This document shows, one piece after another, positions 44,748 through 51,887 of a DNA stretch of 64,000 bases. The notes beneath the pieces were generated by a model. That model ran no database searches, was not told the DNA's origin, and saw nothing but the letters and a program-made list of their open reading frames with translations. The DNA lies in contig NZ_FCOI02000012.1 in the NCBI RefSeq assembly GCF_001544795.2, positions 165,663 through 229,662 of the forward strand, written 5' to 3'. The stretch is from Caballeronia temeraria. Its GTDB lineage: Bacteria; Pseudomonadota; Gammaproteobacteria; Burkholderiales; Burkholderiaceae. The translations under genes were made by a program, and so were the position numbers. Within the stretch, counting starts at the first letter, position 1. Each line of letters opens with the position of its first letter.

Positions 44748-45767
44748 ATGCCAACGATGCAGGCAGTGCAGGTAACGAAAGCGAATGGTCCGCTGGAAGT
44801 CGTCGAGCGCGCGGTGCCGGAGCCGCCCGCCGGACACGTGCTCATCAAGGTGCAGGCGTGCGGAATCTGTCATAGCGATTCGCTGACCGTCGAAGGGCTA
44901 TGGCCGGGTCTGCAATTTCCGCGCGTGCCGGGCCACGAGATCGCCGGCGTGATCGAGAAGCTGGGCGCGGACGTGGAGGGCTGGGAGAAGGGGCAGCGCG
45001 TCGGCGTGGGCTGGCACGGCGGGCATTGCGGCCATTGCGAACATTGCCGCCACGGCGACTTCGTGCTTTGCCAGCGCGCGCTCGTGCCGGGCATCAGCTA
45101 CGACGGCGGCTACGCGGATTACATGGTGGCGCCGCAGGAAGCGCTCGCGCGCATGCCCGACGATCTCTCCGATGTCGATGCCGCGCCGCTCCTTTGCGCG
45201 GGCATCACCACCTTCAATGCGCTGCGCAACAGCGGCGCGCGCGCGGGCGACGTGGTCGCGGTGCTCGGCATCGGCGGGCTGGGTCATCTGGGCGTGCAAT
45301 TCGCGCGCAAGATGGGCTTCGAGACGGTGGCCATTGCGCGCGGACAGGACAAGGCGCCGCTCGCGAAGCAACTCGGCGCGCATCATTACATCGACAGCGA
45401 AGCACAGAACGTCGCCGACGCGCTCAAGGCACTCGGCGGCGCGCGCGTGATTCTCGCGACGGCGACGAGCGGCAAGGCGATGAGCGCGACCATCGGCGGG
45501 CTGGGGCTGAATGGCAAGCTCATCATGGTGGGGATATCGGAGGAACCGGTCGAGGTGCCGATCACGCAGTTCATCATGGGCCGCAACTCGGTGCAGGGCT
45601 GGCCGTCCGGCACGGCGGCGGATTCGCAGGAAACGCTCGCGTTCAGCGCGCTCTCGGGCGTGAAGCCGATGATCGAGGAATTCCCGCTATCGCGCGCGGC
45701 CGAGGCATATGAGCGGATGATGAGCGGCAAGGCGCGCTTCAGGGTCGTGTTGACGCCGGGAAAGTGA
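44748..45767 (+). CDS. Zinc-dependent alcohol dehydrogenase (AdhA type)
   Basis: A 339-residue medium-chain dehydrogenase. Catalytic zinc residues are in CGICHSD and GHE, the structural zinc motif is CGHCEHCRHGDFVLC, and the NAD(P) motif GIGGLGHLGVQ lies at about residue 175. It reduces or oxidises primary alcohols and aldehydes. AAGGAG at 44736-44741 is six bases from the ATG. It sits alone in the plus direction, between the MFS gene (divergent) and the DMSP-lyase-like operon (convergent). Aldehyde detoxification is plausible but not shown. Confidence 0.93.
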   Translation: MPTMQAVQVTKANGPLEVVERAVPEPPAGHVLIKVQACGICHSDSLTVEGLWPGLQFPRVPGHEIAGVIEKLGADVEGWEKGQRVGVGWHGGHCGHCEHCRHGDFVLCQRALVPGISYDGGYADYMVAPQEALARMPDDLSDVDAAPLLCAGITTFNALRNSGARAGDVVAVLGIGGLGHLGVQFARKMGFETVAIARGQDKAPLAKQLGAHHYIDSEAQNVADALKALGGARVILATATSGKAMSATIGGLGLNGKLIMVGISEEPVEVPITQFIMGRNSVQGWPSGTAADSQETLAFSALSGVKPMIEEFPLSRAAEAYERMMSGKARFRVVLTPGK

Positions 45768-45778
45768 AGTTGGCCGAT

Positions 45779-45795
45779 GCCCCGCCTGGCGGGGC
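45779..45795. terminator. Possible bidirectional terminator between adh and the cupin gene
   Basis: GCCCCGC (45779-45785) pairs with GCGGGGC (45789-45795) across a 3-base loop, 11 bases after the adh stop. The following bases are TTCAG, so the T run is poor. The cupin gene converges from the right. Confidence 0.5.
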
Positions 45796-45828
45796 TTCAG
45801 TCAAGCGATGTAGCCGAGGAAAGACGAC

Positions 45829-46431
45829 TTAATCATCGTCCCTCGTCAACAAACACCATATCGCGAGAAAAGGCACATCGCCCGAGCGCATCGCGTGCGG
45901 GTTGTTTCGAACGTTATGAATCCCGCCGCCGATGCCCGGATCGAACCACTCGCCACCGTTCTGCCGAAACTCGCCAGGCGTGAACAGCACATAAGCTTCC
46001 TCGGGCGGATGGCTATGATCCGGATAGCGCGTATGCGGCACCATCAGCGAAAAGCCGAGTTGCACGTCATAGCGGCTTTCCGCGCCGCCGGGACCGCAGA
46101 TCATGCCGTTCACGTGTGCGTCGATATACCCGTCGCTGCCGTTGACGCCCGATGAACGGCGCGCCCATCCGATATCCGGTCCGAGCGCCTTGATCGCGCG
46201 CGCGGCCGCGCCGAAGCCGCTGTCGTCGCCGATGAAAGGCGCGAGCGCCGCGTCGAGCCAATCGCATGCGGGATAGCGTGTGTCGTACCGCGTGCCGTCA
46301 TCGGATGGTGTCTGCAGCCGCTCGAACACGCGCGCCGCGACGCCGCGTCCGGCCTCCGGCAGCTTCTCCGACTGAAACAGCTTCTGTGCTATGGCGATGA
46401 AGGCCGCCACATTCCCGGCACGACAAGTCAT
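45829..46431 (-). CDS. Cupin-family DMSP-lyase-like protein (DddQ type)
   Basis: A 200-residue cupin protein of the DMSP lyase family (PF16867), predicted to cleave dimethylsulfoniopropionate to dimethyl sulfide and acrylate. Residues match the HxHxxxExY pattern: His139, His141, Glu145, Tyr147, with His179 in NNPHAM. From memory DddQ uses Tyr120, His125, Glu129, Tyr131 and His163; the same spacing here gives Tyr136, His141, Glu145, Tyr147 and His179, a constant offset of 16. Start 46431 has GGAGAG about 8 bases upstream. It lies 13 bases after the DddP-like gene in one operon. Activity on DMSP is inferred; a different beta-elimination substrate is possible. Confidence 0.82.
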   Translation of the reverse strand: MTCRAGNVAAFIAIAQKLFQSEKLPEAGRGVAARVFERLQTPSDDGTRYDTRYPACDWLDAALAPFIGDDSGFGAAARAIKALGPDIGWARRSSGVNGSDGYIDAHVNGMICGPGGAESRYDVQLGFSLMVPHTRYPDHSHPPEEAYVLFTPGEFRQNGGEWFDPGIGGGIHNVRNNPHAMRSGDVPFLAIWCLLTRDDD

Positions 46432-46444
46432 CAAGCGCTCTCCA

Positions 46445-47650
46445 TCACAACCAGTCGGTTTCAAAGCTGCATGTCGTGAGCGGCACGCAACCGTGCTCGG
46501 TGAGCACCACTTGCTGCTCCAGCTTCACGCCCTCGCATCCGCCCTCCGCGCCGATATAACTTTCCACGCAAAGCGTCATGCCCGTTTCGAATACGCCGTC
46601 ATAACCCGCGCTGTCCCAATCGACTTGATGCGCGATGGCCGGACATTCATCGACCATGCCGATGCCATGCGCCACGCAGCTATAGCGGTTCTTCACATAC
46701 GGCTCGGGAATCGTCCACGCTTTCCCGGAGTACTCGCGAAACGTCATGCCGGGACGCAGCAGATCCATGTTGAAATGGATTTGCGAATACGCCAGTTCAT
46801 ATAGCTTGCGCTGCTCGTCCGATGGACGCGTATCGCCCACGGTCCACGTACGCGAGATGTCCGAGCAGTAACCGTACGGGCCGACCATGTCGGTATCGAA
46901 GGCGAGCAGATCGCCGTTTCGCAGCACGCGCGACGAACATTCGCGCATCCACGGATTGGTGCGTTCGCCGGATGAGAGCAGCCGCGTCTCGATCCACTCG
47001 CCGCCGTGACGGATGTTCTCGAAGTGCAGATGCGCCCATAGCTCCTGCTCGGTCATGCCGGGCCGAAGCTCGCGACGCATGCGTTCGATGCCTTGCTCGC
47101 ACACTCGCAGCGATTCCCCGATCAACACGAGTTCGCCCGCCGATTTGATCGCGCGGGCGTCTTCCATCATCGCCTGGCCGTCGAGCAGCGTGAGGCCGCT
47201 CTTCACGAGCAGCGCCGCGCCGATCGGATCGAGCCGGTCCACCGCGAGCCGGCAGTCGCCGCGTGCGTGCGCACGAAATACATCGACGATTTCGTTCGAC
47301 CAGACTTCAGCGCGGCTTTCGGTCTCGTTGCCCGCGCTGAAATAAATCCAGCTCACCGCGCCGCGCATTTCGATGTTCAGTTCAATCCCGTCCCACACAT
47401 GCTCGCAGCGATGAAACTCCCACGCGACGATGCGGCCATCGGCGAACACCATGATGTAGCGCGACGGATTGCGCGCGGTCCAGATCTGCATGTTCGACGT
47501 GTCCGTCGCATAGCGGATGTTGACCGGGTCGTATAGCAGAATCGCCGGACATTCGTGCCGTTTCAATTGCTCCAGCACGCGCGCGAGCCGATAGGTTCTG
47601 ACGTCGCGCAGGGTCCGTGCATGATCTTCGATGAGTTGCCCTTCCGCCAT
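46445..47650 (-). CDS. dddP: M24-peptidase-fold DMSP lyase-like protein (DddP type)
   Basis: A 401-residue M24/creatinase-fold protein. The metal residues recalled for DddP (Asp295, Asp297, Asp307, His371, Glu406, Glu421) and its catalytic Asp377 correspond here to Asp252, Asp254, Asp264, His328, Glu363, Glu378 and Asp334, with one constant offset of 43 and no gaps. Supporting segments are DPVNIRYATDTSNMQIWTAR, ETRLLSSGERTNPW and VESYIGAEGGCEGVKLEQQ. This favours DddP over a proline dipeptidase. It follows the GbcB-like reductase gene by 12 bases and precedes the cupin gene. The ATG at 47650 has AGGAG upstream. Cleavage of DMSP is inferred from residues; the host enzyme has not been tested. 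Confidence 0.83.
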   Translation of the reverse strand: MAEGQLIEDHARTLRDVRTYRLARVLEQLKRHECPAILLYDPVNIRYATDTSNMQIWTARNPSRYIMVFADGRIVAWEFHRCEHVWDGIELNIEMRGAVSWIYFSAGNETESRAEVWSNEIVDVFRAHARGDCRLAVDRLDPIGAALLVKSGLTLLDGQAMMEDARAIKSAGELVLIGESLRVCEQGIERMRRELRPGMTEQELWAHLHFENIRHGGEWIETRLLSSGERTNPWMRECSSRVLRNGDLLAFDTDMVGPYGYCSDISRTWTVGDTRPSDEQRKLYELAYSQIHFNMDLLRPGMTFREYSGKAWTIPEPYVKNRYSCVAHGIGMVDECPAIAHQVDWDSAGYDGVFETGMTLCVESYIGAEGGCEGVKLEQQVVLTEHGCVPLTTCSFETDWL

Positions 47651-47662
47651 TGATGCGTCTCC

Positions 47663-48793
47663 TCACAGTTCCAGCACGAGGTCCGAAGTCGGGCGGCTGC
47701 AGCACAACAGACGGAATCCCTTCTGGACTTCCCTGTCGCGGATGCCGCCGTTGTGTTTCATGTCGACAGTGCCTTCGAGCACCTTGGTCTTGCAGGTTCC
47801 GCACATGCCCTGACTGCACGACGACGGCACCGCAACGCCCGCCTTCTTCGCGGCCGATAATACGGTATGCGAAGCATTCATCGTGAATGATTTCGATGAG
47901 CGCGACAGTTTGACAGTGAAGGTTTCTTGTGCCGCGCCGGCTTCCTTTTGTGCGGGTTCGGGTGCAACTCCCGCGCCGATATCGAAGCTCTCCTGATGAT
48001 AGCGCGCCGGATCGTGGCCGCCTTCGCGAAGCAGCGTACGCACCGCGCTCATGTATCCGGCCGGACCGCAGGTGAAGACTTCGCGTTCGAGATAATCGGG
48101 CGCCCATTGCATAAGCAACTGCAAACTCAGTCGGCCGATCGGACCGTTCCACGCTGCATCGTCGCCGATGCCTTCGCACACGAAGAACACGCGCAGACGC
48201 GGCGAAAGCTTCGCGAATCGCGCCAGTTCATCGCGAAATACGATATCGGCAGGCGTGCGTGCGCTATGGATGAAAACGATGTCGCGATCCAGCCCGAGAT
48301 CGATGCTCGCGCGCGTCATCGACATGAGCGGCGTGACGCCCGAACCCGCCGACAAGTACAGCGATTTCGCCGCGGGCGCGATGGTCGGCGTGAACGCGCC
48401 TGAAGGGCCGTATGCGCGCAAGTGGCAGCCGGGCTTCATGTTGTCGTGAAGCCAGTTCGACATGATTCCGCCCGGCACGCGCTTCACGGTGATGGATAGC
48501 AGAAACGGGCGCGTCGGTGCGGACGAGATCGTGTAGCAGCGCTCGACCGATTGTCCATGCACGTTCGCCGACACGGTCATGAACTGGCCCGGCTCGAAGC
48601 GCACGGGCAAACCATCGGCGGTGCGGAATTCGAAGCTCTTGATGTCGTGCGTTTCGTCGATGACGCGGCAGCACGTCAGCGTCTGCTGTTCGGCGCTCGG
48701 CCAGAGCCTGCCGCCGTGTTCCCACGTGGCGGCATCGGCGAGGCGATCGTCGAGATCGAGTGCGGGAGCGAAGATTCTGTCGACCGAATTCAT
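47663..48793 (-). CDS. GbcB-like ferredoxin-NAD(P)H reductase with C-terminal 2Fe-2S domain
   Basis: A 376-residue flavoprotein reductase with an FAD-binding domain (RCYTISSAPTR), an NAD-binding domain (YLSAGSGVTPLMSMTR, FTCGPAGYM) and a C-terminal plant-type ferredoxin domain with cysteines in PSSCSQGMCGTCKTKVLEG and LCCSRP. It resembles GbcB and the hybrid-cluster NADH oxidoreductases that feed Rieske monooxygenases of glycine betaine or stachydrine demethylation. The ATG at 48793 is chosen; a TTG at 48853 is possible. It is upstream of the DddP-like and cupin genes on the same strand. Its natural Rieske partner is probably the protein at 35475, 11 kb away. Confidence 0.85.
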   Translation of the reverse strand: MNSVDRIFAPALDLDDRLADAATWEHGGRLWPSAEQQTLTCCRVIDETHDIKSFEFRTADGLPVRFEPGQFMTVSANVHGQSVERCYTISSAPTRPFLLSITVKRVPGGIMSNWLHDNMKPGCHLRAYGPSGAFTPTIAPAAKSLYLSAGSGVTPLMSMTRASIDLGLDRDIVFIHSARTPADIVFRDELARFAKLSPRLRVFFVCEGIGDDAAWNGPIGRLSLQLLMQWAPDYLEREVFTCGPAGYMSAVRTLLREGGHDPARYHQESFDIGAGVAPEPAQKEAGAAQETFTVKLSRSSKSFTMNASHTVLSAAKKAGVAVPSSCSQGMCGTCKTKVLEGTVDMKHNGGIRDREVQKGFRLLCCSRPTSDLVLEL

Positions 48794-48893
48794 GGCGCGA
48801 AACGAGTGCGATTGCGATGAGCGCAGTATCGATTCGCGTAGAAACACCGTCAACGCGCTTTATTTTCCGTCTTCCATTACTTCATGTTATGCG

Positions 48894-49442
48894 TCAGCCG
48901 TCGACCGGCTCCGTGGGCGTTTCGAGATTGAGCTGATAGAACGCCGCATCCAGCCAGCGGCCGAACTTGAAGCCCGCCTCGGTGATGGTGCCCGAGTGCC
49001 TGAAGCCGAGCCGCGTATGGAGACGGATGCTGCCAGCGTTCGTCGCATCGACGCAGCCGACGAGCACATGCACTTGCGCTTCGCTCGCACGCCGTATCAG
49101 TTCGCGTAGCAAACGCTCGCCGAGTCCGAGGCCACGGCAATCGCGATGCACATAGACGCTATGTTCCACCGTGTACTTGTAGGCGGGAAACGCGCGGAAC
49201 GTGCCCCAGCTCGCGAAGCCCATCAACTTGCCCGATGCATCGACCGCGCCGACGACCGGAAAGCCGCCCGCGCGCTTCGCCGCGAACCACGTCGACATGG
49301 CCGAGGCGGGGCGCGGCACGTAGTCGTACAGCGCGGTCGAATTGACGATGGCTTCGTTCAGAATCTCGAGGATGGCCGGCGCGTGCTCGGCCTCGTTGCA
49401 GTCGATGAGACGCACGTGGTCGCGCGGTTCGGTGGTGTTCAT
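48894..49442 (-). CDS. GNAT N-acetyltransferase (phosphinothricin-acetyltransferase-like)
   Basis: A 182-residue GNAT acyltransferase with the acetyl-CoA loop region VYVHRDCRGLGLGERLLREL and a C-terminal CVDATNAGSIRLHTRLGF block, characteristic of phosphinothricin/methionine sulfone acetyltransferases. It acetylates the amino group of small compounds or amino acids. It lies 27 bases after the XRE-cupin regulator gene on the same strand, and 100 bases before the reductase gene, so it may share their transcript. Substrate unknown. Confidence 0.88.
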   Translation of the reverse strand: MNTTEPRDHVRLIDCNEAEHAPAILEILNEAIVNSTALYDYVPRPASAMSTWFAAKRAGGFPVVGAVDASGKLMGFASWGTFRAFPAYKYTVEHSVYVHRDCRGLGLGERLLRELIRRASEAQVHVLVGCVDATNAGSIRLHTRLGFRHSGTITEAGFKFGRWLDAAFYQLNLETPTEPVDG

Positions 49443-49469
49443 TCGATATCCGTTCAGGCTGAAGATGAA

Positions 49470-50084
49470 TCAGGTCGCGGGCGCGTCGCCGATCGCGAGA
49501 ATGTAGCGCGCCGCTTTCGATGCCGGGTTGCTGAAGATGAGCGGCCGATCCAGCCGCATCGCGAGACAATCGCCTTGCTGGAGCGCGTGAAGCGCGTCTC
49601 CGATCACGATGTCGATGCGTCCGCTCATCACCCAGACTTGCTGATGCATGGTCGAGTCGCGCCCGCCCGTTTCGTAGGCGACGCGCGCGCCGGCCGGAAA
49701 GTCGACTTCGACGAGTTGAAATGGCGATGGCCAGCCCGGCGGAGAAAGATTTCGGCGCGTGTATCCGGATTCCGGATCGCGCCATTTGAGTTGCTGGCCG
49801 CGACGCGCGAGCGGTTGCGCCGGCGCGCCTTCCTGCTCGCCGCCGAAGAGGCTCGCGAGCGATACGCCGAGCCCCGCCGCGAGCTTGTCGAGCACGACGG
49901 CCGTCGGGCTGGCCGCGCCGCGCTCGATCATCGAGATCATCGAGCGGCTGACGCCGCAGCGCGCCGCGAGCGCGTCGAGCGTATAGCTGCGCGCCGCGCG
50001 TAACGCGCGCACGCGGTCCGCAATGCGCTGGTTGATGTCGCTTTCGGCGGTATCGTCGGGAGTGTGCCGGGCTGTATCTAGCAT
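49470..50084 (-). CDS. XRE-cupin transcriptional regulator
   Basis: A 204-residue regulator with an XRE HTH (NQRIADRVRALRAARSYTLD, ALAARCGVSRSMISMIERGA) and a C-terminal cupin domain (about residues 110-200, HQQVWVMSGRIDIVIGDALH). Such PuuR-like regulators sense small amines or acids through the cupin. It heads a minus-strand run with GNAT, GbcB-like, DddP-like and cupin genes. The first Met at 50084 is preferred over the TTG at 50123. The Shine-Dalgarno is weak. Regulation of the operon is inferred from its position. Confidence 0.86.
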   Translation of the reverse strand: MLDTARHTPDDTAESDINQRIADRVRALRAARSYTLDALAARCGVSRSMISMIERGAASPTAVVLDKLAAGLGVSLASLFGGEQEGAPAQPLARRGQQLKWRDPESGYTRRNLSPPGWPSPFQLVEVDFPAGARVAYETGGRDSTMHQQVWVMSGRIDIVIGDALHALQQGDCLAMRLDRPLIFSNPASKAARYILAIGDAPAT

Positions 50085-50124
50085 AGTGGATGCAGTTTCC
50101 AATAAACTAGATCGCCGTGTCAAG

Positions 50125-50162
50125 CGAAAGCGGGCTCCGCTGCACGATGACAGCGGAGCCCG
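50125..50162 (-). terminator. Rho-independent terminator after glyA
   Basis: CGGGCTCCGCTG (50131-50142) and CAGCGGAGCCCG (50151-50162) form a perfect 12-bp stem with an 8-base loop. On the minus strand it is followed by CTTTCGCTT, a modest T-rich tail. It lies about 25 bases after the glyA stop in the transcription direction. Confidence 0.85.
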
Positions 50163-50186
50163 TCGATGGCACTACGTGGATTCGGA

Positions 50187-51434
50187 TCAGCCGTAGACCG
50201 GGAAACGCTTCGTCAATTCGGCGACCTGCTCGCGAACGCGTTGGAGATTGCCCGCGTCTTCCGGGCTTTCCAGCACATCGGCGATCAGATTGCCGACGAT
50301 CTCCGCTTCCTTCGTACCGAAGCCGCGCGTAGTCATCGCCGGCGAGCCGAGGCGCACGCCGCTCGTGACAAACGGCTTTTCCGGATCGTTCGGAATCGCG
50401 TTCTTGTTGACCGTGATGTGCGCAGCGCCGAGCGCAGCTTCGGCAGCCTTGCCGGTGATCTTCTTCGCACGCAGATCGACGAGCATCACGTGGCTTTCCG
50501 TGCGGCCCGACACGATGCGCAGGCCGCGTTTCACGAGCGTTTCAGCGAGCACGCGCGCATTGTCGACGACGCGTTGCTGATACTCCTTGAATTCCGGCGA
50601 CAACGCTTCCTTGAACGCGACAGCCTTCGCGGCGATCACGTGCATGAGCGGACCGCCCTGAATGCCCGGGAAAATCGCGGAATTGATCTGCTTTTCGTAT
50701 TCGGCCTTCATCAGGATCACGCCGCCGCGCGGGCCGCGCAGGCTCTTGTGCGTGGTCGTGGTGACGAAATCGGCGTGCGGCACCGGATTCGGATATACGC
50801 CCGCCGCGATCAGGCCGGCATAGTGCGCCATGTCGACCATCAGATACGCGCCCACGCTCTTCGCGATCTTCGCGAGACGCTCGAAGTCGATCTTCAGCGC
50901 AAACGCCGACGCGCCCGCGACGATCAGCTTCGGCTTGTGCTCGTTCGCGAGCTGCTCGGCCGCTTCGTAATCAATGTCCTCGGCTTCGTTCAGACCGTAG
51001 CTCACGACGTTGAACCACTTGCCCGACATGTTGACCGGCGAGCCGTGCGTGAGGTGGCCGCCGTGCGCGAGGCTCAGGCCCATGATGGTGTCGCCGGGCT
51101 TGAGCATCGCGAAGAAGACGCCCTGGTTGGCCTGCGATCCGGAATTCGGCTGCACGTTCGCGGCCTCGGCGCCGAACAGTTCTTTCGCGCGATCGATCGC
51201 GAGCTGCTCCACCACGTCGACATATTCGCAACCGCCGTAGTAGCGCTTGCCGGGATAGCCTTCCGCGTACTTGTTGGTGAGCTGCGAGCCTTGCGCGGCC
51301 ATCACCGCGGGGCTGGTGTAGTTCTCCGACGCGATCAGCTCGATGTGATCTTCCTGGCGTCGGTTTTCATTCGTGATGGCCGCCCAGAGTTCCGGATCGA
51401 CGTTTTCAACTCTGCTGGATGCGCGATTGAACAT
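50187..51434 (-). CDS. glyA: Serine hydroxymethyltransferase
   Basis: A 415-residue PLP enzyme that interconverts serine and glycine with tetrahydrofolate. The Schiff-base Lys230 lies in TTTTHKSLRGPRGG, and the block HIELIASENYTSPAVMAAQG is typical. Length matches the housekeeping GlyA of Burkholderia. ATG 51434 is chosen, as the frame runs on to 51566 without domain similarity. glyA often accompanies glycine betaine demethylation, where it uses the glycine and one-carbon units, so its proximity to the Rieske/GbcB-like genes may be meaningful. It is divergent from the guanidine operon. Confidence 0.96.
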   Translation of the reverse strand: MFNRASSRVENVDPELWAAITNENRRQEDHIELIASENYTSPAVMAAQGSQLTNKYAEGYPGKRYYGGCEYVDVVEQLAIDRAKELFGAEAANVQPNSGSQANQGVFFAMLKPGDTIMGLSLAHGGHLTHGSPVNMSGKWFNVVSYGLNEAEDIDYEAAEQLANEHKPKLIVAGASAFALKIDFERLAKIAKSVGAYLMVDMAHYAGLIAAGVYPNPVPHADFVTTTTHKSLRGPRGGVILMKAEYEKQINSAIFPGIQGGPLMHVIAAKAVAFKEALSPEFKEYQQRVVDNARVLAETLVKRGLRIVSGRTESHVMLVDLRAKKITGKAAEAALGAAHITVNKNAIPNDPEKPFVTSGVRLGSPAMTTRGFGTKEAEIVGNLIADVLESPEDAGNLQRVREQVAELTKRFPVYG

Positions 51435-51709
51435 GATGGTTACCCAAGTGAGAGAGAAGCGGGTTGCTGCGGAACGCGTGACTGTCCCGTATTCCATCGA
51501 AAGCCGGCGCGCGCGGATAGAAGAATTTCGACATTGCGCTGGAATGCAGGCACCTGGCTGGTGCACCGTGCCTGTGCGCGTCGATGGCTGCGCGCCGCAT
51601 CAGTGCATGAAAGAGGCCCTCAGTGCGCCAAGGTCACGTATTTTCGGCGTTGGCACGCTTATCGCATAGTGCGTTTCAGGAGCCGGTGCAGCATCCGGTT
51701 TAGTAGTCA
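51435..51709. promoter_or_regulatory. glyA upstream region
   Basis: The 275 bases upstream of glyA hold no credible gene. A hairpin with arms AGGCAC and GTGCCT lies near 51550-51575. A weak ribosome site (GGGTAACC) precedes the glyA ATG. The promoter of glyA is expected on the minus strand here, and that of the guanidine operon on the plus strand just before the riboswitch. Confidence 0.4.
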
Positions 51710-51828
51710 CAATCTGGCAAATGGACGACTAGGGTTCCGGTCCGCATCGACGTTCGATGCGCGACGCTGGTCCGAGAGTTGTCGACCTCGAACGAGGTTA
51801 CACGGCGGGACAAAAGCCCGGGAGAGAA
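51710..51828 (+). ncRNA. Guanidine-I riboswitch (ykkC class)
   Basis: The conserved blocks of the ykkC/guanidine-I aptamer are all visible in order: CTAGGGTTCCG (51729-51739), TGGTCCGAGAG (51768-51778), and ACACGGCGGGACAAAAGCCC followed by GGGAGA (51800-51825). The linking stems are GCATCGA with TCGATGC (51744-51760) and ACCTCG with CGAGGT (51785-51798). Binding guanidinium turns on downstream genes. It is followed 56 bases later by the start of the guanidine uptake and degradation operon, which fits the ligand. This is the known class for which guanidine carboxylase operons are classic targets. Confidence 0.93.
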
Positions 51829-51871
51829 CGCGATGCGTCGCGCCGCTCCTGCCGTCGATAACCGTTTCCTG

Positions 51872-51887
51872 CGAGGTCAACCTCATG
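51872..51887 (+). promoter_or_regulatory. Ribosome site that could be masked by the riboswitch stem
   Basis: The Shine-Dalgarno region CGAGGTC (51872-51878) lies 6-12 bases before the ATG at 51885. It is perfectly complementary to GACCTCG at 51784-51790, which is half of the second aptamer stem. In the unbound state these could pair and hide the ribosome site; ligand binding would free it. It also forms a local hairpin GAGGT-CA-ACCTC. This is a structure prediction by eye. Confidence 0.5.

Noticed and set aside
51550..51575. A possible metabolite riboswitch in the glyA leader
   Set aside because: Only one simple hairpin is evident; no conserved blocks of glycine, THF or SAM riboswitches are visible in the leader.
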